Numbered from the stretch's first letter, positions 1-11,696 are shown. The stretch is 64,000 bases of DNA from Methylomusa anaerophila (GCF_003966895.1 NZ_AP018449.1:875424-939423); one strand, 5' to 3'. Program-made: numbers and translations. The notes: generated from the letters alone by a model not told the origin.

Positions 1-1438
<1,438 letters not shown>

Positions 1439-1503
1439 TGAGATTTTTCCCAGGATAATATATCATCAAAGAGGCTGTCGCGTAAGAAAGCCAGACAAAA
1501 GAC

Positions 1504-1543
1504 AAAAAACGGCAACCGGCAGTAGGCCGGAAGCCGTTTTTTT
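1504..1543 (+). terminator. Rho-independent terminator after collagen gene 1
   Basis: A two-step stem (AACGGC-aa-CCGGC against GCCGG-aa-GCCGTT, loop AGTAG) is followed by a run of seven T. It lies about 65 nt after the stop of the first collagen-like gene. Confidence 0.85.
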
Positions 1544-1546
1544 GTT

Positions 1547-1870
1547 GTAAAATCAGTCGGGAATATATATCAACTGGTCATACCGCTGGATATTGGAGAC
1601 ATGATCCCGGGAGATGATTCGATCCGATTACTCAACGCGGTACTCAAAGGAATGGATTACAGCAAACTATACGCCGCGTACTTCCCGTATGGGGAGAATC
1701 ACGAGTCACTTGAAACGTCTGTTTAAAATCCTCGTGTACGGATACATGAACGGTCTCTATTCCAGCCACAAGCTCGAACAGGCCTGTGGCGGAACATCAA
1801 GTTTTCTGTACCGCTTAGGCCGAGAAAAAGCGCCCGATTCGCCCAGCTGGTAGGGCGGTTGGGACTTTAG
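1547..1870 (+). pseudogene. Remnant of an IS1182-type transposase N-terminus
   Basis: Two pieces in different frames together resemble the start of an IS1182-family (DDE) transposase. The first, from about 1565, reads QLVIPLDIGDMIPGDD then LDYSKLYAAY-like sequence before a stop. The second, from about 1684, reads LKRLFKILVYGYMNGLYSS, then KLEQACGGTSSFLYRLG and EKAPDS. The central catalytic part is absent and there is no start codon for the first piece. The fragment is a decayed insertion sequence between the two collagen-like genes. Confidence 0.65.
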
Positions 1871-1964
1871 AAAACCTGGCTAGCGCCGAGCCTAGCGGAA
1901 GCGATAGTCGTTGGTTACACTTATGTCAACAGAAAGCACTTATACTTTCTGTTAGACCAAAAAT

Positions 1965-2013
1965 AATATCCCGATCGTAGTTGTGGGTAGCCCATAGCTA
2001 CAATAGGGATATT
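1965..2013 (+). terminator. Long hairpin upstream of collagen gene 2
   Basis: AATATCCC (1965-1972) pairs with GGGATATT (2006-2013), and inside it GTAGTTGTGGG pairs with CCCATAGCTAC using two G-U pairs around a TAG loop. T-rich sequence follows (TTTTCATTG). It could be a terminator or the end of a decayed mobile element. Confidence 0.5.
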
Positions 2014-2142
2014 TTCATTGAAAAAGTGCAATGTGTCTTGAAATGGGAAAATACTTATTTTCATAACACATTCCTATTTTAGTTGTCATATATATATTAC
2101 GTAAACCCACATTCCCATTACCAGAAAGGGGGCTATATTTTT

Positions 2143-3888
2143 ATGCTTAATAAATCCCTTAGCATCTTTAGCAGTGATTTTGACAATGCTTTCAGACAAC
2201 TTGTCCCAAGTGCTCCACCTGAATTTGGACCTACTGGACCTACTGGACCCACCGGCGATATCGGACCGACAGGGCCGACCGGCGACATCGGGCCTACTGG
2301 GCCGACCGGCGATATTGGACCTACTGGACCTACTGGTGATATTGGACCTACCGGGCCTACCGGCGATATTGGACCCACCGGACCTACCGGTGACATCGGA
2401 CCTACTGGACCTACCGGTGATATTGGACCTACTGGGCCGACCGGCGACATCGGGCCTACCGGACCGACTGGTGATATTGGACCTACTGGACCCACCGGCG
2501 ATATCGGACCGACAGGGCCGACCGGCGACATCGGGCCTACTGGGCCGACCGGCGATATTGGACCTACTGGACCTACTGGTGATATTGGACCTACCGGGCC
2601 TACCGGCGATATTGGACCCACCGGACCTACCGGTGACATCGGGCCTACCGGACCGACTGGCGACATCGGGCCTACTGGACCAACTGGCGACATCGGACCG
2701 ACCGGACCGACTGGTGATATTGGACCGACTGGACCTACCGGTGACATCGGGCCTACCGGACCGACTGGCGACATCGGGCCTACTGGACCAACTGGCGACA
2801 TCGGACCGACCGGACCGACTGGTGATATTGGACCGACTGGACCTACCGGTGACATCGGGCCTACCGGACCGACTGGCGACATCGGACCGACTGGGCCGAC
2901 TGGCGATATCGGACCGACCGGACCTACCGGTGCCATCGGACCGACTGGACCTACCGGTGATATTGGACCGACTGGACCTACCGGTGATATTGGACCGACC
3001 GGGCCGACCGGTGACATCGGACCGACCGGGCCGACCGGTGACATCGGACCTACTGGACCTACCGGTGATATTGGACCTACTGGACCTACCGGCGATATTG
3101 GACCTACCGGGCCGACTGGCGATATCGGACCGACCGGACCGACTGGTGATATTGGACCGACTGGACCTACCGGTGACATCGGGCCTACCGGACCGACTGG
3201 TGACATCGGACCTACTGGACCTACTGGTGATATCGGACCTACTGGACCTACCGGTGATATCGGACCTACTGGGCCGACTGGTGATATCGGACCTACTGGA
3301 CCTACTGGTGATATCGGACCTACTGGACCTACCGGTGACATTGGACCTGCTGGTACTGGCGGTACGTTTGTCATACCCTTTACAACGGGATATGTTAATG
3401 GAAATCCATCTTCGAATGCTGGTGGAGTATCCCTCAATATTATAAACATGGGATTCGGTGAATGTGGGCCTGGAATACCGCAAACAGCTGCTGGATCAGG
3501 GACATTTACAATTAATCTTGACGATGCATGGTATATGTATACCATGCCAGTGGATGGTATACTGAAAGGACTAAATTTTAATGTAACAAACGGTGCAGCC
3601 CTAATACCAAATTCAGATATTACACCCTATGTAGTTGTGTCAACCGCCCCTTCAGGTACAAGGACTTACACCTTCGAAACTGCTTCTTTAACCAATGCAT
3701 CTGAACCATTTTTAAACGGAACATTATATCCTGTATTTACCAAAACAATTCCTGGAGAATCTCCTGAACTGAACGTACCCCTTACAAAAGGAACCCAGGT
3801 CGCAATTACACTGGGAATAAATACAGGTGGAACCGCGCAAGCGCCTTTGCTTATCTGTGCAGGAGGATTATTGATAGAGCGATCCTAA
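2143..3888 (+). CDS. Collagen-like protein with BclB-like C-terminal domain
   Basis: The 581-residue protein has a ~30-residue leader ([17 protein letters not shown]...APPEF), then about 41 units of GPTGPTGDI (one unit reads GAI near 2930), then a ~180-residue C-terminal domain beginning [14 protein letters not shown]. The start at 2143 is chosen because AAAGGGGG lies 10-15 nt upstream; the in-frame ATG at 2083 has no ribosome-binding site. The C-terminal domain resembles the exosporium BclB C-terminal family (beta-rich, no cysteine pattern). The leader lacks a classical signal peptide, as expected for proteins assembled on spores from the mother-cell cytoplasm. The terminator at 3984-4021 closes the unit. 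Spore-surface location is inferred from the family. Confidence 0.85.
   Translation: MLNKSLSIFSSDFDNAFRQLVPSAPPEFGPTGPTGPTGDIGPTGPTGDIGPTGPTGDIGPTGPTGDIGPTGPTGDIGPTGPTGDIGPTGPTGDIGPTGPTGDIGPTGPTGDIGPTGPTGDIGPTGPTGDIGPTGPTGDIGPTGPTGDIGPTGPTGDIGPTGPTGDIGPTGPTGDIGPTGPTGDIGPTGPTGDIGPTGPTGDIGPTGPTGDIGPTGPTGDIGPTGPTGDIGPTGPTGDIGPTGPTGDIGPTGPTGDIGPTGPTGAIGPTGPTGDIGPTGPTGDIGPTGPTGDIGPTGPTGDIGPTGPTGDIGPTGPTGDIGPTGPTGDIGPTGPTGDIGPTGPTGDIGPTGPTGDIGPTGPTGDIGPTGPTGDIGPTGPTGDIGPTGPTGDIGPTGPTGDIGPAGTGGTFVIPFTTGYVNGNPSSNAGGVSLNIINMGFGECGPGIPQTAAGSGTFTINLDDAWYMYTMPVDGILKGLNFNVTNGAALIPNSDITPYVVVSTAPSGTRTYTFETASLTNASEPFLNGTLYPVFTKTIPGESPELNVPLTKGTQVAITLGINTGGTAQAPLLICAGGLLIERS
2227..3348 (+). repeat. 27-nt collagen-coding tandem repeat with higher-order duplications
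   Basis: About 41 units of 27 nt. A block starting near 2236 recurs 243 nt later (nine units), and a block near 2630 recurs 108 nt later (four units), each with the same synonymous-codon fingerprint. This is the signature of recent slippage or unequal crossing-over. The array also keeps two antisense frames open. Confidence 0.95.
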
Positions 3889-3983
3889 GCATTAAAATAT
3901 ATGACAGTTTTTTTATAATCGTATAATGGATTTGTTGTATGGAGAAATAATTTCTCATGACAGCTCACGTTTCACTAATGATT

Positions 3984-4021
3984 GGAGTATTCCCGGAATT
4001 GACGGGGATACTCCTTTTTTC
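3984..4021 (+). terminator. Rho-independent terminator after collagen gene 2
   Basis: GGAGTATTCCCG (3984-3995) pairs with CGGGGATACTCC (4003-4014) with one G-U pair, followed by TTTTTT. It falls inside an 82-codon open frame (3926-4174) and argues against that frame being a gene. Confidence 0.9.
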
Positions 4022-4230
4022 TTGCGACGAAGGATCATGGACCGGAGAACAGTTATTGTGACAACTTCTTCAAAGAAACGTGAAAAAATGCTTATCCTGC
4101 TTGCACACTATTATTTGAGCCGGCATATAGTATTACGTAAACTTATTCTCCCCCAAGGGGCAATATTATCCTGAGCAAATCCATGATTTCAGGTTTCGGT
4201 AATCCACAATCTATTGAAAGGGAAGATCAT

Positions 4231-5259
4231 ATGCCAGACAGTATGGAAGTAAAGGAAACAAATGGACCCACAATAGCCGTATACGGCATTTATAAGAACG
4301 AAGAAAAATTTATGGAGAGGTTTCTACATTCCGTCCAAACCGCAGATGAAATCGTTCTCTGCGATACGGGATCGAATGATAATACGAACCAGATCATCAA
4401 GCAGTTTAAAGCATGCTGTCCGCACGTAAATATTAAAGTTTATTCTATTTGCGTTTCTCCCTGGCGGTTTGACGATGCCCGCAATACATCCCTTTCCTTA
4501 GTCAGTCCGGACATCGACATCTGTATTTCCTTAGATATAGACGAGTACCTTATGGACGGCTGGAAAGAGCATTTAAGAGATCATTGGGAGCCAGGGTACA
4601 CAAGATATTACCACAAATTCAGGACCATCTGGCCGGCAGGCAATGTTTCCGAACATTGGCACGAACGGATCCATATCCGCGCCGGCTACACCTGGAAACT
4701 GCCGGTTCATGAAATATTGGAATACAAAGGTGAGGAAAAAATTAAACGGCTGGAAGATTTTTGGGTATATCAAAAACCGGATTATAAAAAATCGCGGTCA
4801 AGTTATCTTCTCCTGTTGGAACAATCGGTGAAAGAAAGAAAAGATGTCTGGAAGTCATGGAGTTTCCTGGCCAGCGAATATTTAATGGCCGGCAGGTTTG
4901 AAGAAGCGCTGCGGGCCGTCGATAACGCATTACAGCTTAACAACAGCGATAAATCCTATCTTCATAAAGTGAAATATTTTGTTTACCGGGCGCAAAATCA
5001 GATGGATTTAGCAATTTTAAGCTTAAATAATGCTATTTTCTATATGCCCCATCGCCGGGAGCCATATTTTGAAAAAGCCATGTATTTTCATCAACTGGGG
5101 CGAAATGCTGAGGCTTATTTTATTTTAAAGGGAAGTGAAAAGATCACCAATAAAGCCATTGATTATCATTACAATCCGGCGGCTTGGGACACTGAATTTG
5201 AGCGTTGGAAATCCCAGTTGCTGGAACTTGCGAAAGAAGAAGGGATTAATTTTGCATAA
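4231..5259 (+). CDS. GT2-family glycosyltransferase with TPR tail
   Basis: The 342-residue protein opens with TIAVYGIYKNEEKFMERF and VLCDTGSNDNT, the nucleotide-sugar-binding start of GT-A family 2 enzymes, followed by the metal-binding acidic motif DIDEYLMDG at about residue 100. The last ~110 residues are helical repeats of TPR type. The start at 4231 is preceded by GAAAGGGAAG; the earlier ATG at 4183 has no such site. The gene overlaps the next by 8 nt, so they are co-transcribed. It probably adds sugar to the collagen-like proteins or a surface glycan. The substrate is unknown. Confidence 0.85.
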   Translation: MPDSMEVKETNGPTIAVYGIYKNEEKFMERFLHSVQTADEIVLCDTGSNDNTNQIIKQFKACCPHVNIKVYSICVSPWRFDDARNTSLSLVSPDIDICISLDIDEYLMDGWKEHLRDHWEPGYTRYYHKFRTIWPAGNVSEHWHERIHIRAGYTWKLPVHEILEYKGEEKIKRLEDFWVYQKPDYKKSRSSYLLLLEQSVKERKDVWKSWSFLASEYLMAGRFEEALRAVDNALQLNNSDKSYLHKVKYFVYRAQNQMDLAILSLNNAIFYMPHRREPYFEKAMYFHQLGRNAEAYFILKGSEKITNKAIDYHYNPAAWDTEFERWKSQLLELAKEEGINFA

Positions 5260-8200
5260 ATTAAAAATTGCCGTATACGCCATTTGCAAAAATGAAGAAC
5301 ATTTTGTTGACCGTTGGCTGAACTCCATGCAGGAAGCTGATATGGTAATCGTGGCTGATACCGGGTCCACCGACGGCACAGTTGAAAAATTAAGAGCCCG
5401 GGACGCGATTGTTTACAATATAAAAATCGATCCCTGGCGATTCGATGTGGCGAGAAATATATCCCTGAATTTCGTTCCCGGTGATGTGGATGTTTGTATC
5501 TGCACCGACCTGGATGAGGTGTTGGAGCCGGGTTGGAGGGAAAAACTGGAAAAGGTTTGGACGCCGCAAACCACCAGATTAAAATATATGTATACCTGGA
5601 GTTTTAATCCGGACGGCTCCAGAGGAGTTACCTTCTGGTATGAAAAAATACATCGCCGGCATGGATTCCGCTGGGTTCATCCTGTCCACGAGGTACTGGC
5701 ATACTACGGTTCAGATCCGGATTGCCATGCCTGGGAGGCAGCCATTCAGCTAAATCACTATCCTGATCCTGGCAAATCCAGAGGTCAATATCTGCCGCTG
5801 TTGGAAATGTCCGTCAGGGAAGATCCGGACGATGACCGAAATATGCATTACCTGGGCCGGGAATATATGTTTTACCGCCTGTGGGATAAGTGCATTGAGA
5901 CTTTGCAAAAACATCTGGCAATGCCCAGAGCCCAATGGAAGGATGAACGCTGCGCATCCATGCGCTTCATCGCCAGGGCTTATAAAGCCAAAGAGGACTG
6001 CCGGGAAGCCCGCAACTGGTTATACAGAGCCATGGCGGAAGCGCCCCACCTGCGGGAGCCCTATGTGGAGCTGGCCCAGTTGGCATACGGGGAGCGGGAT
6101 TGGCCAACTGTCTATTGCATGGCCGAACAGGCCTTAAAGATCAAAGAACGAACGACTTGCTACATGAATGAGCCTTTCGCCTGGGATGCTACCGTTTATG
6201 ATCTTGGCGCCTTAGCCTGCTACGAATTGGGGATGTTTGACAAGTCATATGCCTGGATAAAAATCGCGGTGGAAATGTCGCCAACTGACGAACGGTTAAA
6301 AAGCAATTTGCAAATCATCAAATCCAGGATCAGCCCGGGGCAATATACCGGCCAAAACTTGTCCGCTTGCGGCCGTGAAGAGGAAGACAGCACCGGCGCC
6401 CCACCGCCGAGTGCCGGCAGCACTGCTGACCAGCCAACCGTTGAGCAGGGTCTGACCAGCATTATTATCGTAACGTATAATAAGCTTGACTATACCAGGC
6501 TTTGTATTGAAAGCATCCGGCAATATACCAAACCGGACGCCTACGAAATAATTGTAATCGATAACCATTCCACCGACGGAACAGTTGAATGGCTCCAGGG
6601 CCAGCAAGATATCAGGCTGATTTTAAATGAGGAAAATGCCGGCTTCCCGGCCGGCTGCAATCAAGGTATTAAGGCCGCCCCCGGGAATAGTGTTCTGTTA
6701 CTGAATAACGACACCGTTGTTACGCCGGGCTGGCTAAGGAACCTGAAAAAATGTTTGTTCAGTTCCAACGATATTGGCGCAGTCGGCGCGGTTACTTCCT
6801 GCGCTTATTTCCAGAATATTCCCTGCGAGTATAGCAGTATGGAAGAAATGATACGCTTTGCCCGTGAGGTTAATCATTCCAACCCGGAGCTGTGGGAAAA
6901 CAGGTCCCGGCTGGTTGGTTTTTGTATGCTGATCAAGACAGAAGCAATCAGTAAAATCGGTTTGTTAGACGAAACTTTTTCACCGGGGAATTACGAAGAT
7001 GACGATTACTGCCTGCGGCTTAGAAGGGCAGGTTATCGCCTGATGCTTTGCCGCGATACCTTTATCCATCATTTCGGCAACGTATCCTTTGGTGAACCTA
7101 ATGTTCAATATAAAAATCTATTGGCAGCCAACCGGCAAAAATTTATCGATAAATGGGGTTTGGATCCCCACTGTCTTGCTACTCCGGCACCAACTCCGGA
7201 CTTGGCTTTAAAGAAATGGTTTGTTTATCAATATGAGTTTAACCATTACCGGCAGTTGCTGCAAAATACGAGGACTAAATTTTTTTCATTCATTGATCAA
7301 GCTGAATTCGCTTTCCTGTCAGGGCATAATGAAAAAGCGGCGCTGGTGGTGAAGCAGGCAGCCGATTTTGCGTATCACTCGCATCCTGGTTGTTTCGTCT
7401 CGCCCAGGTTGGAGTTGATTTTGCGTAAGGTCGGGCAAAAACTTAATGATCCGGCAGCTATTCCCATAGATATACCAGAGAAAAATGTTGATAAAAGAAA
7501 TATATTACATGTTTTAAGCCAGGGATACCCTGTCGGCAGCGGTCATACCAGGTTGCTTGAACGTTGGATAAATATGGATTTAGAATCTGCCCATTCCATA
7601 CTGGTGACACTAAACAGCTCTACTACCCCGCAGTGGTTAATAGAGGCGGCAGTCCAGTCCGGCGGTTGGTATCACACTCTCGACGCGTCTACGCTTAGTT
7701 TATGTCAAAAAGCAAAAGTGCTGCGTGATGTAGCAGCGGCCTGGGCTGATATGGTTGTTTTGCATATTCATCCCCATGACCCGATTCCGTCAATGGCTTT
7801 TGGCACTGCGGACGGTCCGCCCGTAATATTCTCAAATCACGCCGATCATGCATTTACCCTGGGAGCAAGCGCAGCTGATATAGTTGCCGAATACCGGGCT
7901 GGCGGCAAGGCAATAACGTTGGCCCGCCGCAACGTGAATGAATCTCATGTATTGCCGCTGCCGTTAGGAGGGCCTTTAGATTTGCCGGATAAGCAAATAT
8001 CCAAAAAGGTTCTCGGCATACAGGAAGACAGCATTGTTTTTTTAACCATTGCTTCGCCCCATCAATTGGTTGCTTGCGGTGAATATAACTATATTAATTT
8101 GATTAGAGAAATAGCAAAAAGACAGCCGCATAGCGCAATTTTAGTTGTCGGCCCGTCAGAATCGGGAGAATGGCTGCAACTTAAGAGGGAAAGTGACGGA

Positions 8201-8671
8201 CGAATAAGGAGTTTTGGTTGCCGGCAGGATTTGAATCTGTTCTATAGTGCGGCTGATATCTATTTGGATTCGATGCCGTTAGGATCATTTTCCGAAGCGT
8301 TTGAAGCAGGAACTGCGGGTATCCCGGTGGTAGGATTGGCCACAGCCGTTGCCACGCATCTGAGTACTGACATAGCTCCCGGCATTGTAAAAACGCATTT
8401 TTCCAGCACAGAAGAGCTTTTCACGGTTATTGACAGGTTGGTCGGTGATGAAGCATACCGCCTTGAACAGGGAAATTCTTTGCAAGCGACCATACTTCAG
8501 AACCATTATTTAGGCTGGACGGAACATTTGAATACCTTATATTCACTTCTTCCTCCCTGTCATAAGCCATCGGAGATATTAGATGTTAAGGAGCAGCCCG
8601 CCGAGAACAGTGACGTTATTTGGGCCTTTTTCCAGCACAAGTGTGGATTAAGCCATTCAAGGTTTGGATGA
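5252..8671 (+). CDS. Three-module glycosyltransferase (GT2-TPR-GT2-GT-B)
   Basis: The 1139-residue fusion has a first GT2 domain at residues ~1-215 (KIAVYAICKNEEHF, acidic motif DLDEVLEPG), TPR helices at ~215-385, a second GT2 domain at ~400-640 (TSIIIVTYNKLDYT, LLLNNDTVVTPGW, FSPGNYEDDDYCLR), and a C-terminal GT-B-like domain at ~750-1105 ending with YSAADIYLDSMPLGS and AGIPVVG, similar to O-GlcNAc-transferase-type catalytic halves. TTG 5252 is chosen as start because AAGAAGAAGGG lies 7 nt upstream and it overlaps the previous stop; an open frame back to 5135 lies inside the previous gene. Three catalytic modules in one chain suggest stepwise assembly of an oligosaccharide. Substrate inferred, not shown. 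Confidence 0.85.
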   Translation: MHKLKIAVYAICKNEEHFVDRWLNSMQEADMVIVADTGSTDGTVEKLRARDAIVYNIKIDPWRFDVARNISLNFVPGDVDVCICTDLDEVLEPGWREKLEKVWTPQTTRLKYMYTWSFNPDGSRGVTFWYEKIHRRHGFRWVHPVHEVLAYYGSDPDCHAWEAAIQLNHYPDPGKSRGQYLPLLEMSVREDPDDDRNMHYLGREYMFYRLWDKCIETLQKHLAMPRAQWKDERCASMRFIARAYKAKEDCREARNWLYRAMAEAPHLREPYVELAQLAYGERDWPTVYCMAEQALKIKERTTCYMNEPFAWDATVYDLGALACYELGMFDKSYAWIKIAVEMSPTDERLKSNLQIIKSRISPGQYTGQNLSACGREEEDSTGAPPPSAGSTADQPTVEQGLTSIIIVTYNKLDYTRLCIESIRQYTKPDAYEIIVIDNHSTDGTVEWLQGQQDIRLILNEENAGFPAGCNQGIKAAPGNSVLLLNNDTVVTPGWLRNLKKCLFSSNDIGAVGAVTSCAYFQNIPCEYSSMEEMIRFAREVNHSNPELWENRSRLVGFCMLIKTEAISKIGLLDETFSPGNYEDDDYCLRLRRAGYRLMLCRDTFIHHFGNVSFGEPNVQYKNLLAANRQKFIDKWGLDPHCLATPAPTPDLALKKWFVYQYEFNHYRQLLQNTRTKFFSFIDQAEFAFLSGHNEKAALVVKQAADFAYHSHPGCFVSPRLELILRKVGQKLNDPAAIPIDIPEKNVDKRNILHVLSQGYPVGSGHTRLLERWINMDLESAHSILVTLNSSTTPQWLIEAAVQSGGWYHTLDASTLSLCQKAKVLRDVAAAWADMVVLHIHPHDPIPSMAFGTADGPPVIFSNHADHAFTLGASAADIVAEYRAGGKAITLARRNVNESHVLPLPLGGPLDLPDKQISKKVLGIQEDSIVFLTIASPHQLVACGEYNYINLIREIAKRQPHSAILVVGPSESGEWLQLKRESDGRIRSFGCRQDLNLFYSAADIYLDSMPLGSFSEAFEAGTAGIPVVGLATAVATHLSTDIAPGIVKTHFSSTEELFTVIDRLVGDEAYRLEQGNSLQATILQNHYLGWTEHLNTLYSLLPPCHKPSEILDVKEQPAENSDVIWAFFQHKCGLSHSRFG

Positions 8672-8702
8672 GCAATAATCCATATGATACTAGAGGTGAT
8701 TT

Positions 8703-10487
8703 ATGAAAACAAGTATTGTTATTTTGACTTATAATCAACTGTCATCTACTGAGCAGTGTGTCGAGAGTATCCGCAAATTTACCGAGCCGGACCAATATGA
8801 AATTATCATAATAGACGATAATTCCGCCGACGGCACGGTTGAATGGCTGAGAAACCAGCCTGATTTAAAAATAATATACAATGAGCAGAGTCTTGGCGTT
8901 CCGATAAGGTATAATCAGGGGATTAAACTGGCTTCCGGGGATAACATCCTACTCATCGATCATGATGTTGTTGTGACACATGGCTGGCTTACGAATCTAA
9001 TGAATTGCCTTTATAGTGATGAAAAAATCGGCGCAGTGGGACCGGTTACAAATTATTGCGCCGGTTATCAAAATATCAGAATTAACTACAAAACCATGGA
9101 AGAAATGCAGGCATTCGGAAAAACTTACAACCAATCGAATGCCGCTGCTTGGGAGGAAAGATTAAAACTTGCCGGCTATTGCTTGTTAATTAAGAAGGAA
9201 GTAGTCGACAGCATCGGTCTCTTGGATGAATTGTTCACACCAGGCAGCTTTGAGGATGATGATTATTCCTTCCGGATAAGAATGGCCGGCTATAAGCTGA
9301 TGCTGTGCAAAGATACCTTTGTCCACCATTTTGGCAATGTGCATTTTAAAATAGACAATGTTAATTATCACGAGCAATTCAAAATAAATCGGGATAAATT
9401 TGCCGTTAAATGGGGATTTGACTCAGCATATTCAACATCTATCAGGCAAGACCTAATTGGTTTCATTGATAAGCCAAAGGATCAAGCCATAAAAGTATTG
9501 GAAATAGGCTGCGCTTGTGGCGGCACATTGCTGCAAATCAAAAATATTTATCCAAAAGCTGAACTATACGGCATTGAACTTAATGAACAGGCGGCTTTAA
9601 GCGCAAAGCTGCTTGCCGACGTAATCGCCACAGATATTGAAAAAACAATACTGCCTTACCTTGAAGACTACTTTGATTATATTATTCTGGGGGATGTTCT
9701 GGAACACATGGTGAATCCCTGGAAAGCCTTGGCGAATTTAAGACCGTATTTGAACCAAAGCGGACAAATTTTTGCCAGCATTCCCAATGTTATGCATTTT
9801 AGCGTACTTCGCAATTTGCTTATGGGAAGCTGGACTTATGAAGATGCCGGAATTTTAGACAGAACTCACATGCGGTTCTTTACGCTGAATGAAATTGAAA
9901 AAATGTTTACAGGTACCGGTTACAAGGTGCACGGCTACCAGCCGGTACTTGTTTATGAAACCGAGGACGACAGGAGATTCATTGAGGGGTTAGCCAATCT
10001 CGCCGGTGATTACCGGCTGGCCGAGCAATACAGAGCTTACCAGTACCTGGTGAAAGCATCCAAGGAAAAACCTTTAACCGGCTTTCGCCCACCGGCCATG
10101 GATGTACAGCAGTTAATCCTCTTGCTGTGCAGGATTGAGCAAGGAATCAACCCGGACGAAAATTTGCAAACCCTGATTGGCTGCATTTCTGAAGAAAAAG
10201 TTACTGCCGCTCAAATTGTTGAAGCGGTTATGAAAGGTTTGGTTCATAAAGAAGATATAGTGCTTGTTGTTGTGGCAAATTGTTATAAACATGGGCTGCA
10301 GGAGCATGCCCATGATATTCTGGAACAGGCCTGCAAAATGAATCCTCAAAATACTCAAACTGCGCTAAACTTGTTAAGAAACCTGGATTGTAAGGACAAG
10401 GCGGCTGAGCTGACAAAAGAAATCCTGGAAGCAGCCAAGGAAAATGGAAATGATAATGAACACGAAAACGGAAATGAACGCCAATAA
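8703..10487 (+). CDS. GT2 glycosyltransferase fused to a SAM methyltransferase
   Basis: The 594-residue protein has an N-terminal GT2 domain (residues 1-245: SIVILTYNQLSSTEQC, LLIDHDVVVTHGW, FEDDDYSFRIR), closely similar to the second GT2 module of the preceding gene, so the two probably arose by duplication. Residues ~264-400 form a class I methyltransferase (VLEIGCACGGTLLQ, DYIILGDVLEHMVNPW, SIPNVMHF). The tail from ~450 is helical. O-methylated sugars occur on Bacillus exosporium glycans, and such a fusion could add and cap a sugar. ATG 8703 follows GAGGTGATTT. Confidence 0.85.
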   Translation: MKTSIVILTYNQLSSTEQCVESIRKFTEPDQYEIIIIDDNSADGTVEWLRNQPDLKIIYNEQSLGVPIRYNQGIKLASGDNILLIDHDVVVTHGWLTNLMNCLYSDEKIGAVGPVTNYCAGYQNIRINYKTMEEMQAFGKTYNQSNAAAWEERLKLAGYCLLIKKEVVDSIGLLDELFTPGSFEDDDYSFRIRMAGYKLMLCKDTFVHHFGNVHFKIDNVNYHEQFKINRDKFAVKWGFDSAYSTSIRQDLIGFIDKPKDQAIKVLEIGCACGGTLLQIKNIYPKAELYGIELNEQAALSAKLLADVIATDIEKTILPYLEDYFDYIILGDVLEHMVNPWKALANLRPYLNQSGQIFASIPNVMHFSVLRNLLMGSWTYEDAGILDRTHMRFFTLNEIEKMFTGTGYKVHGYQPVLVYETEDDRRFIEGLANLAGDYRLAEQYRAYQYLVKASKEKPLTGFRPPAMDVQQLILLLCRIEQGINPDENLQTLIGCISEEKVTAAQIVEAVMKGLVHKEDIVLVVVANCYKHGLQEHAHDILEQACKMNPQNTQTALNLLRNLDCKDKAAELTKEILEAAKENGNDNEHENGNERQ

Positions 10488-11142
10488 AATCTGTTTTATC
10501 ACTTGCGTCAATAATGATGACTTCTACCGGGAGTGTCTTTTATATATCAACAACCTTGAGGTTCCTGCCGGATATAATGTTGAAACGCTAGCCATGAAAG
10601 ATTCCCTTTCGATGACCAGCGCCTTTAATAAAACCATACGCCAAACTGATGCTAAGTACAAAGTGTATTTGCATCAGGATGTGTATATTATTAATAAGTA
10701 TTTCATACGAGCTATATTAAATGTTTTTAGCAATCCCCAGGTCGGCATGATTGGCGTTGCCGGTTGTGCTAAAATTCCTGCCAGCGGGATTTGGTGGGAA
10801 TCAGGCTGCAACTATGGCAAAGTATATGATAGCCATACGGGAACAATGGAACTTCTTTCCTTTCAGGAAATAGGCCATGAATATAAAGAAGTTCAAGGTA
10901 TTGACGGACTGATTATGATTACCCAATATGATCTACCCTGGCGGGAGGATATTTTCACCGGTTGGCATTTTTATGATGTATCGCAATGTCTGGAGTTTAT
11001 CCGGGCCGGATATAAGGTGGTTATTCCGCAGCAGCATGAGCCGTGGTGTATTCATGATTGCGGGATTGTGAATATAAGCAATGGGTATGATGATTACCGT
11101 AAGGTCTTTTTAAATGAGTATTTTGGGAATTTGATTCACTAA
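10450..11142 (+). CDS. Glycosyltransferase-like family 2_5 protein
   Basis: About 230 residues. Motifs NKICFITCVNNDDFYREC, KYKVYLHQDVYI, GMIGVAGC, ASGIWWESG, EVQGIDGLIMIT and EDIFTGWHFYDVSQ match the Glyco_tranf_2_5 family of GT-A-like enzymes. The start overlaps the previous gene; ATG 10450 gives the best distance from AAGG at 10437-10440 (10444 and 10456 are alternatives). It is the last of four overlapping or closely spaced glycosyltransferase genes. It converges with and overlaps the opposite gene by 4 nt. Confidence 0.8.
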   Translation: MIMNTKTEMNANKICFITCVNNDDFYRECLLYINNLEVPAGYNVETLAMKDSLSMTSAFNKTIRQTDAKYKVYLHQDVYIINKYFIRAILNVFSNPQVGMIGVAGCAKIPASGIWWESGCNYGKVYDSHTGTMELLSFQEIGHEYKEVQGIDGLIMITQYDLPWREDIFTGWHFYDVSQCLEFIRAGYKVVIPQQHEPWCIHDCGIVNISNGYDDYRKVFLNEYFGNLIH

Positions 11143-11696
11143 TCCCCACACCCGCTGCAACCTCCGTCGGACATTCTGTCTGGTCCTTGTTTGCGCGGGA
11201 CTGCATACAAAGCCGGTCGGGTCGGGATATGCCGCAGTTCCGCCACGTAATTCGCCGGTAATCCGTGTTCCTGGGCACCTTGGACAATAATGCCTAGGTA
11301 TTCGGTGCTGGGGCGCTCCGCCTTATCTAACATGTCTTTCTTATAGGTAATTGCCGTTCGCACCGACTGCTCTTCATCCATGACTTCAACCGGAAAGTGG
11401 AAGTATTCTCCCCGGCCGTTATCTTTGGCATCCTGGTAACTGTCCAATTGCCGCCATTCAAAGGCATCCAACTGATACAACACGCCCCATACTTCGGATT
11501 GGGGCTGGGGAATAATAGTCTCCACCCCTCCGTCCCACTTGGTGGAATGCCCGTAAAAGCCCAGCCGGTATCCCGGCAGCCGGGCGATACCGACAACACG
11601 GTGCCGGGGACACCTTTGCCGCATTTGCGCCGGATTAAGGTTAGACCCGTAAGCAAAGTAAAGGAATGGTTGGCGTGATTCGTTGTCTTGAGACAT
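11139..11696 (-). CDS. Gamma-glutamylcyclotransferase-like protein
   Basis: The 185-residue protein begins with FLYFAYGSNLNPAQM, the YGSNL signature of the GGCT-like fold, and has the conserved RLPGYRLGFYG and EVWGVLYQLD stretches. Members release pyroglutamate from gamma-glutamyl peptides or amines; the specific substrate cannot be told. The C-terminus ends with a cysteine-containing tail (GGCSGCGD) that is not part of the fold. AAAGGAG precedes ATG 11696. It is transcribed against the surrounding glycosyltransferase genes. Confidence 0.8.
   Translation of the reverse strand: MSQDNESRQPFLYFAYGSNLNPAQMRQRCPRHRVVGIARLPGYRLGFYGHSTKWDGGVETIIPQPQSEVWGVLYQLDAFEWRQLDSYQDAKDNGRGEYFHFPVEVMDEEQSVRTAITYKKDMLDKAERPSTEYLGIIVQGAQEHGLPANYVAELRHIPTRPALYAVPRKQGPDRMSDGGCSGCGD

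Noticed and set aside
2086-3545. Two antisense frames of 465 and 470 codons and a 423-codon sense frame over the second collagen gene, and the 314-codon frame at 9-953 over the first
   Set aside because: They exist because the 27-nt repeat has no stop in several frames; they give low-complexity protein ([26 protein letters not shown]) and lack ribosome-binding sites.
3926-4174. 82-codon open frame
   Set aside because: Contains a strong terminator in its middle, has no ribosome-binding site and no family likeness.
5135-5251. N-terminal extension of the large glycosyltransferase
   Set aside because: Lies inside the preceding gene in another frame; the homology-like part starts at TTG 5252.
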